The translations under genes and the position numbers were made by a program. From the NCBI GenBank assembly GCA_018433835.1, contig JAHDQM010000012.1:52622-116621 (forward strand): DNA of 64,000 nt, given 5' to 3'. The notes beneath the pieces were generated by a model that worked only from the letters and a program-made list of their open reading frames with translations, was not told where the DNA came from and searched no databases. This DNA is from Methanoculleus sp. (lineage in GTDB: Archaea; Halobacteriota; Methanomicrobia; Methanomicrobiales; Methanoculleaceae). How positions within the stretch are numbered: position 1 is the stretch's first letter; the number at the start of each line of letters is the position of its first letter. Positions 43,661 to 51,880 of this stretch are shown here, piece by piece.

Positions 43661-44779
43661 ATGGGTACCGTCGACCGGATTCATCCTGAGGCCTCCGGGT
43701 CCCGGCTCTCGTTCCTCGACCGCTACCTGACGGTCTGGATCGTCCTTGCCATGGTTGCCGGCGTCGCCGTCGGCTACTTCGTCCCCGCGGTTCCTTCGGC
43801 AATCACCGGTTTTGCGGTCGGGACGACCTCGATCCCCATCGCCGTCGGGCTGATCCTGATGATGTACCCGCCGCTCGCGAAGGTCCGCTACGAGGAGCTC
43901 GGCCGGGTCTTCCGGGACAGGAAGGTGCTCGGCCTCTCCGTCGCCCAGAACTGGGTCGTCGGCCCGGTGCTGATGTTCCTCCTTGCGGCGGTCTTCCTTT
44001 CGGACCGGCCGGAGTTCATGTACGGCCTTATCCTGGTGGGCCTTGCCCGGTGCATCGCGATGGTGATCGTCTGGAACGACCTTGCCTGCGGCGACTGCGA
44101 GTACTGCGCCGCCATCGTGGGTTTGAACTCCGTCTTCCAGGTGCTCTTCTACGCCGTCTACGCCTACGCCTTCATCACCGTCCTCCCGCCGCTCCTCGGG
44201 ATCGGGGCCGGGACGGCGGTGCCGATCACGATTGCGGGCGTCGCCGCGACGGTCTTCGTCTACCTCGGCATCCCGTTCGTCGCCGGGTTTCTGACACGGT
44301 TCGCGCTCCTCCGGGTGAAATCGAAGGAGTGGTACCAGGAACGGTTCATCCCGAGGATCTCGCCGATCACGCTCGTCGCCCTGCTTTTTACGATCGTCGT
44401 GATGTTCTCGACCCAGGGCGGCAACATCGTCGCGCTTCCCGCGGACGTCCTCCGGATCGCCGTCCCGCTCACCATCTACTTCCTCACCATGTTCTTCGTC
44501 TCGTTCTGGATGTCCTGGAAGCTAGGGGTCGACTACGGCCGGAGTACGGCACTCTCGTTCACTGCAGCAAGCAACAACTTCGAACTTGCCATCGCGGTCG
44601 CCATAGGGGTCTTCGGGATCGGCTCCGGTGTGGCGTTCGCCACCGTCATCGGCCCGCTGATCGAGGTGCCGGTGCTGATCTCGCTCGTGAACGTGGCGCT
44701 CCGGCTCCGGGACCGGTGGTACGGGGGCGAGGCGACAGTAACATGTCCCGTCGATGCCAATGGAGGAGATACATCATGA
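43661..44779 (+). CDS. acr3: Arsenite efflux transporter Acr3
   Basis: A 372-aa, ten-helix Acr3 of the bile/arsenite/riboflavin superfamily. The catalytic Cys and helix-break motif are in [19 protein letters not shown], with [21 protein letters not shown] later in the protein. It exports As(III). A second Cys pair (CGDCEYCA) follows the conserved Cys. Its stop overlaps the DUF2703 gene ATG by 4 bp. Confidence 0.94.
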   Translation: MGTVDRIHPEASGSRLSFLDRYLTVWIVLAMVAGVAVGYFVPAVPSAITGFAVGTTSIPIAVGLILMMYPPLAKVRYEELGRVFRDRKVLGLSVAQNWVVGPVLMFLLAAVFLSDRPEFMYGLILVGLARCIAMVIVWNDLACGDCEYCAAIVGLNSVFQVLFYAVYAYAFITVLPPLLGIGAGTAVPITIAGVAATVFVYLGIPFVAGFLTRFALLRVKSKEWYQERFIPRISPITLVALLFTIVVMFSTQGGNIVALPADVLRIAVPLTIYFLTMFFVSFWMSWKLGVDYGRSTALSFTAASNNFELAIAVAIGVFGIGSGVAFATVIGPLIEVPVLISLVNVALRLRDRWYGGEATVTCPVDANGGDTS

Positions 44780-45165
44780 AGAAGGAACTCGTCATCGAAT
44801 GGAAACACATCGGAAAGGACGTCGGAAACACCTGCGAGCGGTTCCAGGAGACGGGGATGACGCTTGCGGCCGTTCTTGCGGAGATCAGCACGCTCCTCGA
44901 GATGGAGGGGATCAGCGTGCGGATGGTCGAGACGGTGCTCGAAAACGACGCGGTCGCGGAATCGAACAGCCTCCTCTTCAACGGGGTGCCGATCGAGGAG
45001 CTCCTCGAGGGGATAGAGGTGATCACCACGCCCTGCTCCTGCTCCTGCGAAACCTGCGAGGGAGGCGCCGAATGTCGGACGCTCCGCTACAACGGCGAGG
45101 AGTACGAGACGATCCCGCCGGAACTGATCGGGCGGGCGGCCGCAAAAGCGCTCGAGCTGGAGTGA
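44776..45165 (+). CDS. DUF2703 protein with Cys-rich tail
   Basis: A 129-aa DUF2703 protein: [20 protein letters not shown], a helical region, [15 protein letters not shown], and a C-terminal cluster [15 protein letters not shown] followed by [13 protein letters not shown]. The tail repeats the 48-aa protein at 42855. GGAGGAGAT six bases before the ATG is a strong ribosome-binding site. DUF2703 has no assigned function; context points to arsenic handling. Confidence 0.85.
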   Translation: MKKELVIEWKHIGKDVGNTCERFQETGMTLAAVLAEISTLLEMEGISVRMVETVLENDAVAESNSLLFNGVPIEELLEGIEVITTPCSCSCETCEGGAECRTLRYNGEEYETIPPELIGRAAAKALELE

Positions 45166-45515
45166 TGGCCGTGTCCGAGCCCGTCACCCTCGTCACCTGC
45201 TCCGGCCTCTCGAACACCGGAAAGTTGACCGCCAGGGCGGGTATGGTGATCCTGCAACGCTCTCCGGAATCCGTGGAGGCCTGCATCCCGGCAAGCCGCC
45301 TGCCGTCCCTGCTCGCCGACAGGGTCCTCGCGCTGGACGGCTGCGACGATGCCTGTGGGCTCAGAAAGCTTCGTGAGATCGGGATCGAGCCGGACCTGCA
45401 CGTCGTCGCGACCGGGTGCGGGATAGTGAAGAACGGGATGGCGGAGCCGCGGTTCGATGAGATCGAGCGGCTCGTGGGCACGGTGATCGAAGCGATCCGG
45501 GGCAGGAGTGAGTGA
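45165..45515 (+). CDS. DGC-domain-like putative zinc-binding protein
   Basis: A 116-aa protein with VTLVTCSGLSNTGKLTARAG, EACIPASRLPSL, ALDGCDDACGLRKLREIGI and VATGCGIVKN: four Cys-containing motifs of the DGC/putative zinc-binding family. Last gene of the arsenic operon. ATG at 45165 overlaps the previous stop; GTG 45162 is possible. It may bind a metal or metalloid; no enzyme role is evident. Confidence 0.8.
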   Translation: MAVSEPVTLVTCSGLSNTGKLTARAGMVILQRSPESVEACIPASRLPSLLADRVLALDGCDDACGLRKLREIGIEPDLHVVATGCGIVKNGMAEPRFDEIERLVGTVIEAIRGRSE

Positions 45516-45903
45516 ATTTCTGTCGGGCTTGCCCCCCGGAGCGTGCAGGTTTACCGGTGCAGTTCAAAACCCATCCGGCCAGTCGCTCTCCGCGGGGCGA
45601 CAACCGGGAGAAGCCGTGCCCGCAGATGTGGATGACGAACGGGACTCTGTTTCTCATTGCGAGATGCCCTTCACAGTAAACCGTGGACCGGGATTCTGTG
45701 GCCGGAGGGACCCCGGGAGACCGAAGAGCACTGGCACGTCCCGGATCCCCACCGCCGGATCAGAGCAGAGTTTTTCAATGTAATTTCAATGTATAATTAT
45801 TAACATTAACTTAAAGTTAAATAGTTATCTTAAATAAGGCCCACGCCACAACCACGGTACCATAAGCCTCCGATACCTCCCTGGAGCGTACCGAGAGGAC
45901 CGA
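45516..45903. other. Intergenic region between arsenic operon and binding-protein gene
   Basis: 388 bp without a supported gene. 45516-45770 is GC-rich and featureless to my reading. 45778-45838 is sharply AT-rich and contains two overlapping inverted repeats, the probable promoter/operator for the gene at 45904. Confidence 0.6.
45788..45820. promoter_or_regulatory. AT-rich inverted repeats upstream of the binding-protein gene
   Basis: AATGTATAAT-T-ATTAACATT (45788-45807) is an imperfect palindrome; TTAACTT-A-AAGTTAA (45806-45820) is a perfect one beside it. The AATG...CATT arms resemble the palindrome before the ABC transporter genes at 51503-51524, suggesting common control of the two arms of the locus. 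Confidence 0.5.
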
Positions 45904-46992
45904 ATGGACGTGGTAGTTATTACAAAACACTGTCATCTTCTGCTCATCATGCTCGGTGTCTGTGCAGTTCTCCTCTGCGCCTCCGCCGCCTGCACGGCCA
46001 CCCAGAGCACGGTTTCGCCGGCTGAAAACCGCACGATCGCCGATATGGCGGGCCGGACCGTCGTCGTCCCGTCGGAGATCGAGAGCGTCCTCTGCACCTC
46101 GCCGCCGTCGACGATGCTCGTCTACATGGTCGCGCCAGACCGGCTCGCAGGCTGGAACTTCCAGCCCGTGGAGGGGTACATCCCCGAGCGGTATATGGCG
46201 CTCCCGGTCGTCGGGGGCTGGTTCGGGAAAGAGACCGGCAACTACGAGAACTTCATATCGATGCACCCCGACATCGTCGTCGAAGGCTACACCACCGACG
46301 GCGGGGCGGCGCTTGCCTCGGTCGCCGAGCGGCAGCAGAAGCTGGGCTCCATCCCGGTCGTCGCCGTCGAGGACAGCACCAACGCCACCGGCTACTCCGC
46401 ACCTATCGGGTTCATGGGCGGCCTCCTCGGGGAAGAGGAGCAGGCCGAAGCGATGATCGCCTTCTACGAGGGCGTGCTCGCCACGGTGACGGAGCGGGTG
46501 GCCTCGATCCCCGACGACGAGCGGGTGGGGGTCTACTATGCCGAGGGACCGAAAGGGCTCATGACCGACCCTTCGGGCTCGCAGCACGCCGAGCTCATCG
46601 ACCTCTGCGGCGGGAGAAACGTTGCCGAATGCGCGATCACGCCGGGGATGGGGATGACGGAGGTCTCGATGGAGCAGGTCATCGCCTGGGACCCGGACGT
46701 CATTCTGGTCCACGACCCCGGGTTCTACGCCACGGTCCGGACCGATCCGCTCTGGCAGGAGATCGCCGCCGTGAAGACCGACCGGGTCTATCTCATCCCG
46801 CAGACAGCGTTCTGCTGGTTCGACCGCCCGCCCGGGATCAACCGGATCATCGGGATCCCCTGGACCGCCAGAGTCCTGTACCCCGACCTCTTCCGGGACA
46901 TGGATCTTGAATCCCTTGTTCGGGAGTATCACGAGACCTTTATCCACGTATCGCTTTCCGACGACCAGATCCGGGATGTCCTGAACCCCTGA
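45904..46992 (+). CDS. Periplasmic-binding lipoprotein of the FepB/BtuF type
   Basis: A 362-aa secreted protein. After a hydrophobic signal with lipobox-like CASAAC (about residue 30) comes the typical TIADMAGRTVVVPSEIESVL. Two lobes joined by a long helix follow, with SMHPDIVVEGYTTDG, and the C-terminal PQTAFCWFDRPPGINRIIGI. Family members capture iron-siderophores, haem or corrinoids for FecCD/FepC transporters; the matching transporter lies at 49462-51455. The ligand is not readable from sequence. Confidence 0.88.
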   Translation: MDVVVITKHCHLLLIMLGVCAVLLCASAACTATQSTVSPAENRTIADMAGRTVVVPSEIESVLCTSPPSTMLVYMVAPDRLAGWNFQPVEGYIPERYMALPVVGGWFGKETGNYENFISMHPDIVVEGYTTDGGAALASVAERQQKLGSIPVVAVEDSTNATGYSAPIGFMGGLLGEEEQAEAMIAFYEGVLATVTERVASIPDDERVGVYYAEGPKGLMTDPSGSQHAELIDLCGGRNVAECAITPGMGMTEVSMEQVIAWDPDVILVHDPGFYATVRTDPLWQEIAAVKTDRVYLIPQTAFCWFDRPPGINRIIGIPWTARVLYPDLFRDMDLESLVREYHETFIHVSLSDDQIRDVLNP

Positions 46993-47002
46993 GGCCGAGA
47001 GC

Positions 47003-47644
47003 ATGGGATACGTACCAGGCAGGTTCGACCGCGAAGGGGCGGAGGATATGAACCGAATTGCAAAAACTGTCTTCGCCCCGATCTATCCGGTGATCGCGCA
47101 ACAGGTACTCGAGCGGTGCGGGATCTCCCGCGGACGGTGCCTCGATGTCGGCAGCGGTCCCGGATCGCTCGGGATCGCGCTTGCGCAGGCGAGCGACCTT
47201 GCGGTCACGCTCCTCGACTCCTCCCCGGAGATGATTGCTATTGCCGAAGGGAACGTCCGGGAGGCCGGGCTTTCGGCCCGCGTCGCGCTCCTTGAAGGTG
47301 ACGTCCACGAGATCCCGCTTCCCGACGGGTCCGTCGATCTCGCGGTCAGCCGCGGGTCGATCTTCTTCTGGGAGGACCTCGCCCGGGCGTTCTCCGAGAT
47401 CCATCGGGTTCTCGCACCCGGCGGGAGGACCTACGTCGGGGGCGGGTTCGGGACTGTCGACCTCCGGAACGCCGTTGCGGCCACGATGGCGAGGGAGAAC
47501 CCGGACTGGAGGAGTTTCCGGGACAGGAACCTCGGCCTGGAAAACCGGGAGCGGGTCGCCGGGATCCTCGCAGACCTCGGGTTCCGTCACCGGATTATCA
47601 GCGACGACTCGGGATTCTGGGTCGTGATCGAGCGGGGGCGTTAG
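47003..47644 (+). CDS. Class I SAM methyltransferase in the binding-protein operon
   Basis: A 213-aa UbiE-like methyltransferase. Motif I is CLDVGSGPGSLGIALAQ, with LLDSSPEMIAIAEGN, LLEGDVHEIPLPDGSVDLAV and RVLAPGGRTYVGGGF. Between a binding lipoprotein (10 bp upstream) and a radical-SAM fusion (directly downstream), it probably modifies the small molecule handled by this locus. Substrate unknown. Confidence 0.88.
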   Translation: MGYVPGRFDREGAEDMNRIAKTVFAPIYPVIAQQVLERCGISRGRCLDVGSGPGSLGIALAQASDLAVTLLDSSPEMIAIAEGNVREAGLSARVALLEGDVHEIPLPDGSVDLAVSRGSIFFWEDLARAFSEIHRVLAPGGRTYVGGGFGTVDLRNAVAATMARENPDWRSFRDRNLGLENRERVAGILADLGFRHRIISDDSGFWVVIERGR

Positions 47645-49384
47645 GTGTTGCGCTGCTCAATCTGCGAGAACCGTTGCGTCGTCCCGCCCGGAGGAGTCGG
47701 ACGGTGCAGGATGTATACCAACGAGGGCAACGCGATCGTCGAGCGGTTCCCCGATCGTTACATCGCGGCCATGCCGATCGCGATCGAGACGATGCCGATG
47801 TGCCATTACCACCCCCGCGGGACGTTTTTGCAGGCAAGCGGCATCGGATGCACCTTCTCCTGCGGTGGGTGCATATCCGAGACGGTCGCCCTCCACGCGG
47901 ATGCCGTCTCCGGGGCCCTCAGGCATATCGCTCCCGACGCTCTGGTCGGGCGCGCCCTCAAGGAGGGGTGCCGGGGGATAGCGTTCTGCCTCAACGACCC
48001 GACCGCCATGCACCAGACCTTCCTGCGGGTGGCCCGTGCGGCGCACGACGCGGGCCTCCTCGTCGGGTGCGCGACGAACGGCTACTATACCGGGGAAGCC
48101 CTCCGTGACCTTGCACCCGCCATAGATTTCGCAAACATCGGTCTGAAGGGAGCGTCCGATGAGCGTTACCGCGCGTGCGGTGCGGTTTCGGCGGAACCGG
48201 CCTTTCGGACGGTGAAGACCCTTCTGGAAGCAGGTGTCCATGTCGAGGTATCCTGCATCCATGCCCGGGGCCGTGACGACGAGATCCGTGCCGCGGCCGC
48301 CCGGATTGTGGAGATATCCCCAGATATCCCGTTCCTCGTCATGCGGTTCATCCCGTTCGGCGACGAGTCGCCGGCGATGGAACCGACGATTGCCGAGTCG
48401 GAGCGGATCTGCGACGACCTGCGGCGGACGCTCCGCTACGTTTACCTCTTCAACTCCCCCGGGACCGGATATCTCGATACAGCGTGCCCGGCCTGCGGGG
48501 AAACGGTCGTGCGGCGGGAATTTTTCGGGCCGATGGGGGCGCGGACGATCACGATCCCGCCGGATGCCCGGTGCTCCTGCGGGTTTTTACTCCCCGTGAC
48601 CGGGAGTGTCGGAGAGACATCCTATGCCGAGCCCGGCATGATGGGCGGCTACCGGTTCACCCGGGCGCTGGAGATGGTTCACGCCGTCCTGGTCTGCCTC
48701 GGCGTGGAGTCCGACGCCGACCTCGCCTGTATCTGGGCCGGGGTCATTGGGGACGACTACATCCGGGACCTCCACGGGAAGATCCAGCGGATAGACGGTT
48801 ATCTCGACCTCATCCGGGAACTGGGCGAGCGGGCCGGCCGCCCCGGGGCAGCGGACCGACTCGCCACCTACATCAATGACCGGGTGGCGGCGGTCTCGTC
48901 GGCGGTCGAGGGCTGCCGCCGGCCCCGGGTCTACTATTCGATGGGGACGCCGCTCTTCGCCCTGAACGCCGAACGGTTCGAGATGAACCTCGTGGAGGCG
49001 GCCGGCGGCGACCCCGTCAACCGCGGGATTGCCCGGGCCGGGAAACCGGGCGTCAACATTACGCCGGAAGAGTTCGCCGCCTTTAACCCGGAGTACATCT
49101 TCATATCGGGGTTCCTCTCCGCACCCGCCTCCGATTACCTCGCGGCATGCCGGAGGATGGGGCTCTCCGCCGACGCCGTCGAGCACGGCCGGGTCTACAC
49201 CCTCTCGCCGGGCTGGGACTTCGGCAACCCCCGCTGGGTTCTCGGCCTCTCCGCCATCGCCGGCATCCTCCACCCGGAGCGTGCTGTGTTCGACCTTGCT
49301 GCGGAGCAGGACCGGTTCTACCGGACGTTTTATAAGACCGGCACGGTCGGGACCACCGGAAACCGATCGTTCTACCGCCCTTAG
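47645..49384 (+). CDS. Radical SAM protein fused to a binding-protein-like domain
   Basis: A 579-aa two-part protein. Residues ~1-320 resemble AmmeMemoRadiSam/PflA-type radical SAM enzymes: an N-terminal Cys set (RCSICENRC...GRCRMYTNEG), the cluster motif GIGCTFSCGGCISE (Cys-x3-Cys-x2-Cys), CATNGYYTGE and a second Cys set (TACPACGETV, RCSCGF). Residues ~330-579 look like a TroA/FepB-type binding domain (VYYSMGTPLFALNAERFEMN, FNPEYIFISGFLSAPASDYL, RVYTLSPGWDFGNPRWVLGL). No signal peptide, so the binding part is cytosolic. GTG at 47645 abuts the methyltransferase stop; TTG 47648 is possible. I do not know a described protein of this design. Confidence 0.82.
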   Translation: MLRCSICENRCVVPPGGVGRCRMYTNEGNAIVERFPDRYIAAMPIAIETMPMCHYHPRGTFLQASGIGCTFSCGGCISETVALHADAVSGALRHIAPDALVGRALKEGCRGIAFCLNDPTAMHQTFLRVARAAHDAGLLVGCATNGYYTGEALRDLAPAIDFANIGLKGASDERYRACGAVSAEPAFRTVKTLLEAGVHVEVSCIHARGRDDEIRAAAARIVEISPDIPFLVMRFIPFGDESPAMEPTIAESERICDDLRRTLRYVYLFNSPGTGYLDTACPACGETVVRREFFGPMGARTITIPPDARCSCGFLLPVTGSVGETSYAEPGMMGGYRFTRALEMVHAVLVCLGVESDADLACIWAGVIGDDYIRDLHGKIQRIDGYLDLIRELGERAGRPGAADRLATYINDRVAAVSSAVEGCRRPRVYYSMGTPLFALNAERFEMNLVEAAGGDPVNRGIARAGKPGVNITPEEFAAFNPEYIFISGFLSAPASDYLAACRRMGLSADAVEHGRVYTLSPGWDFGNPRWVLGLSAIAGILHPERAVFDLAAEQDRFYRTFYKTGTVGTTGNRSFYRP

Positions 49385-49461
49385 GCGGCGGGCGCGGTCG
49401 GACGCACGGGAGCACGACCCCCGCGCCGGTCGCACCCGTCACCGTCCGGGTACCGGGACCA

Positions 49462-50265
49462 TTACACCTCTCCTCTGCCGCGGCAACCGCAGGGGCTTAT
49501 CGGGATGCAGACCATCCGCTCCGCCTCTTTGACGTAGCAGACGCAGACATCGACCCCGTAGGCTTCCTGCAGGTTCTCCTTCGTGATGACGTCCTCGGCC
49601 GGCCCCTGTGCGATCAGCCTGCCGTCCTGCAGGATGGCTACGGAATGCGAGACCATGAACCCGTGGTCCGGGAAGTGGGTGCTCATCAGGATGGCAATCC
49701 CGTCGGCGGCGAGCCGATCGATCGTCGCGATCACCTTCATCTGGTTGCCGAGATCGAGGTGCGACGTCGGTTCGTCGAGGATGAGCAACGACGGCTCCTG
49801 AGCGAGGGCACGGGCAATCATCACCATCTGCGACTCCCCGCCCGACATCTCGGAGATACACTTCTCCCGGAGATGGGATATCCCGATCCGCGCAAACGCC
49901 TCCTCCGCCTTCCCGTAGTCCTCCTCGTCCGGGACCGAGAAGGTCGGGATATGGGGGGCTCTCCCCATGAGGACGAAGTCGAGCGCCGTGAACGGGAAGA
50001 CGGCGTGGTGGACCTGAGGAACGTAGCCGACCTCCCGAGCGATCTCGTCGGGCCGCATACCGGTGACCCGGCGGCCGTTGATCTCCACCTTCCCGTTTTG
50101 GAGGGTGAGAACGTTTAAGATGCACTTGATCAGGGTCGATTTTCCCGTGCCGTTCCTCCCGAGGAGGGAGAGCACCTCTCCTCTCCCAAGAGAGAACGAG
50201 ACGTCTTCGAACTGTTTTGTGACGCCGTCGTACGAGAACGACGCGCACTTGACGTTCAGAATCAT
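49462..50265 (-). CDS. FepC/BtuD-type ABC transporter ATPase with Cys-rich tail
   Basis: A 267-aa ATPase with Walker A LLGRNGTGKSTLIKCILN, Q-loop GYVPQVHHAVFPFTALDFVL, signature MSGGESQMVMIARALAQ and Walker B LLILDEPTSHLDLG. After the normal end (DVITKENLQEAYGVDV) it carries an unusual tail with five Cys (VCVCYVKEAERMVC, then SPCGCRGRG). It overlaps the permease gene. It energises uptake of an iron-siderophore, haem or corrinoid-like ligand. Confidence 0.9.
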   Translation of the reverse strand: MILNVKCASFSYDGVTKQFEDVSFSLGRGEVLSLLGRNGTGKSTLIKCILNVLTLQNGKVEINGRRVTGMRPDEIAREVGYVPQVHHAVFPFTALDFVLMGRAPHIPTFSVPDEEDYGKAEEAFARIGISHLREKCISEMSGGESQMVMIARALAQEPSLLILDEPTSHLDLGNQMKVIATIDRLAADGIAILMSTHFPDHGFMVSHSVAILQDGRLIAQGPAEDVITKENLQEAYGVDVCVCYVKEAERMVCIPISPCGCRGRGEV

Positions 50266-51455
50266 GTCCAGCCGACCTTCTTTTGCGTTAAGAGATATGC
50301 GAAGAACGGCGCGCCGATGAGCGCCGTCAGGATGCCGAGGGGGATCTCGGTTGCGGTCAGGGTCCTTGCGATATCGTCGACGATCAGGAGAAATGAGGCC
50401 CCGAGAATGGCCGATGCGGGGATGAGCTTCTTAAAATCGGGGCCGACGAGCATTCTCCCGATGTGGGGGACCACGAGGCCCACCCAGCCGACGATCCCGC
50501 TGATGCAGACTGCGGAAGCGGTGACGATCGTCGAGGCGACGATGATCGCTACGGTCATCCTCTTCGTGTCCAGCCCGAGCGCCTGCGCTTCCTCCTCGCC
50601 GACCGAGAGGAGGTTGATCCGCCACCTGATAAGGAAAAGGCAGAGACTCCCGAGGAGGATCGGCGGTGCGACCGCGATGACGTCGGTGTTTGAGACCGCG
50701 GAGAGGCTTCCCATCAGCCAGAAGACGATTGCAGGCAGGGTGTCGTACGGGTCGGCGACGTACTTGGCGAGGGAGAGGAGGGCGGAGAAGAGGGAGGCGA
50801 CGATGATTCCCGCGAGAACGAGGACGAGTGTCGAGGAGTTCCGGTAGATGCGGCTGATGCCGTAGGTGACGGCGACCGCGGAGATCCCGAAGGCGAAGGC
50901 GAAGATCTGGACGACCCAGGGGTTGCCGGAGAGGAGGATCCCGAGCGCCGCTCCGAACCCGGCGCCAGCGGCCACACCGAGGATGTCGGGCGAGACGAGG
51001 GGGTTCCTGAAGAGGCCCTGGAACGAGGCCCCGGCGAGGGCGAGCCCTCCCCCGACGAGCATCGCCGCTATCACCCGCGGGAGCCTGATCCGGAATACGA
51101 CCGTCTGTTCCGACGCCCCCCAGGTCTGCTCGAAGAAGGGGAGGAGAACCTGGTGGCCGGAGAGGGTCGAGAGCAGGGACGCCGCATCGTCGAGGAGCGC
51201 GTTCGCCGACCCGATGATGAGGATCCGGAGAGTCTCCGCCGGATCCATCATGTACCTCCCGAAGAAGAGGGAGAAGATGAAGAGGGCGACCGGGAGGAGG
51301 TAAATCACCTTATTTACTGGAATAAACCGGATGACGGTCTCATGAGCCGACATGCCGCCGTGGGAGGTAACCCACGGCAAGTCGAGCATAGCGTTCTTCC
51401 CGGGTTCCTGCCCGGTCTCCGCGGTCGGTTCTTTCCCACAGGTCATCCGGCGCAC
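50262..51455 (-). CDS. FecCD/BtuC-family ABC transporter permease
   Basis: A membrane permease with about 9-10 helices. Family marks are LPRVIAAMLVGGGLALAGAS, FQGLFRNPLVSPDILGVAAG, GIVGWVGLVVPHIGRMLVGP and DDIARTLTATEIPLGILTAL, then GAPFFAYLL. With GTG 51455 it has 397 residues; ATG 51353 would give 363, nearer the usual length. A TATA-like TTAAATAAA (about 51485) slightly favours the longer, near-leaderless form. It works with the ATPase at 49462 and, presumably, the lipoprotein at 45904. Confidence 0.88.
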   Translation of the reverse strand: MRRMTCGKEPTAETGQEPGKNAMLDLPWVTSHGGMSAHETVIRFIPVNKVIYLLPVALFIFSLFFGRYMMDPAETLRILIIGSANALLDDAASLLSTLSGHQVLLPFFEQTWGASEQTVVFRIRLPRVIAAMLVGGGLALAGASFQGLFRNPLVSPDILGVAAGAGFGAALGILLSGNPWVVQIFAFAFGISAVAVTYGISRIYRNSSTLVLVLAGIIVASLFSALLSLAKYVADPYDTLPAIVFWLMGSLSAVSNTDVIAVAPPILLGSLCLFLIRWRINLLSVGEEEAQALGLDTKRMTVAIIVASTIVTASAVCISGIVGWVGLVVPHIGRMLVGPDFKKLIPASAILGASFLLIVDDIARTLTATEIPLGILTALIGAPFFAYLLTQKKVGWT

Positions 51456-51502
51456 CAGTCCATACCGTACCTGTACATTGTATTTATTTAATTTTATGTA
51501 AA

Positions 51503-51524
51503 TGTAAATGATATAACATTTACA
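51503..51524. promoter_or_regulatory. Perfect inverted repeat upstream of the ABC transporter genes
   Basis: TGTAAATG-ATATAA-CATTTACA is an 8-6-8 perfect palindrome ~50 bp upstream of the permease start, next to a TATA-like sequence on the minus strand. It is a good operator candidate for a metal- or cofactor-responsive regulator. Confidence 0.6.
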
Positions 51525-51718
51525 AGAGCCATAAAAGGATTTGCTTAAAGCCCTGTTTCTGTCGTGGTGGTAACGTAGGGCTCATCACGTCTATCCTGGA
51601 GGTCATCTCCAGCTACCGATGCGAGACCGATGCGCTTGCTGCAGGACACCGGTATGCCAGCCCCGGTTTTTTCCCGGGCTTGTTCCATACAGTGAATCGT
51701 GGGGGGACTGCGTAACCC

Positions 51719-51741
51719 GCACCTTGGGTGCTTGAACCCCG
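51719..51741 (-). repeat. Palindromic element, copy 2
   Basis: Read on the minus strand: GGGGTTCAAGCACCCAAG then GTGC. It differs from the 10003-10024 copy (GGAGTTCGA + GCACC-GAA-GGTGC) by a few bases. Confidence 0.5.
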
Positions 51742-51880
51742 TTCCCGGGTATGCCCTGTTTCCCTTTCCGGACTCATTTATGAGTCAAGAGAGCAAAAAA
51801 GGAAGTGGCGGTGCTGTTTCGGCAGCACCCGTTGCTGTTGTTGTTCTGCCCTTTTGAACCGGACGTGGGTGCGGGTCTCC

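Larger units (their letters stand above)
51456..51880. other. Intergenic region between permease gene and THEP1-like gene
   Basis: 425 bp without a supported gene. It contains the palindrome at 51503-51524, a small hairpin CTGGAG-GTCAT-CTCCAG (about 51587-51604) and the palindromic element at 51719-51741. No tRNA-like cloverleaf was seen. Confidence 0.55.

Noticed and set aside
43468..43689. 73-codon Arg-rich frame between arsC and acr3
   Set aside because: It is a shifted frame over the better-supported 30-codon gene and the acr3 start.
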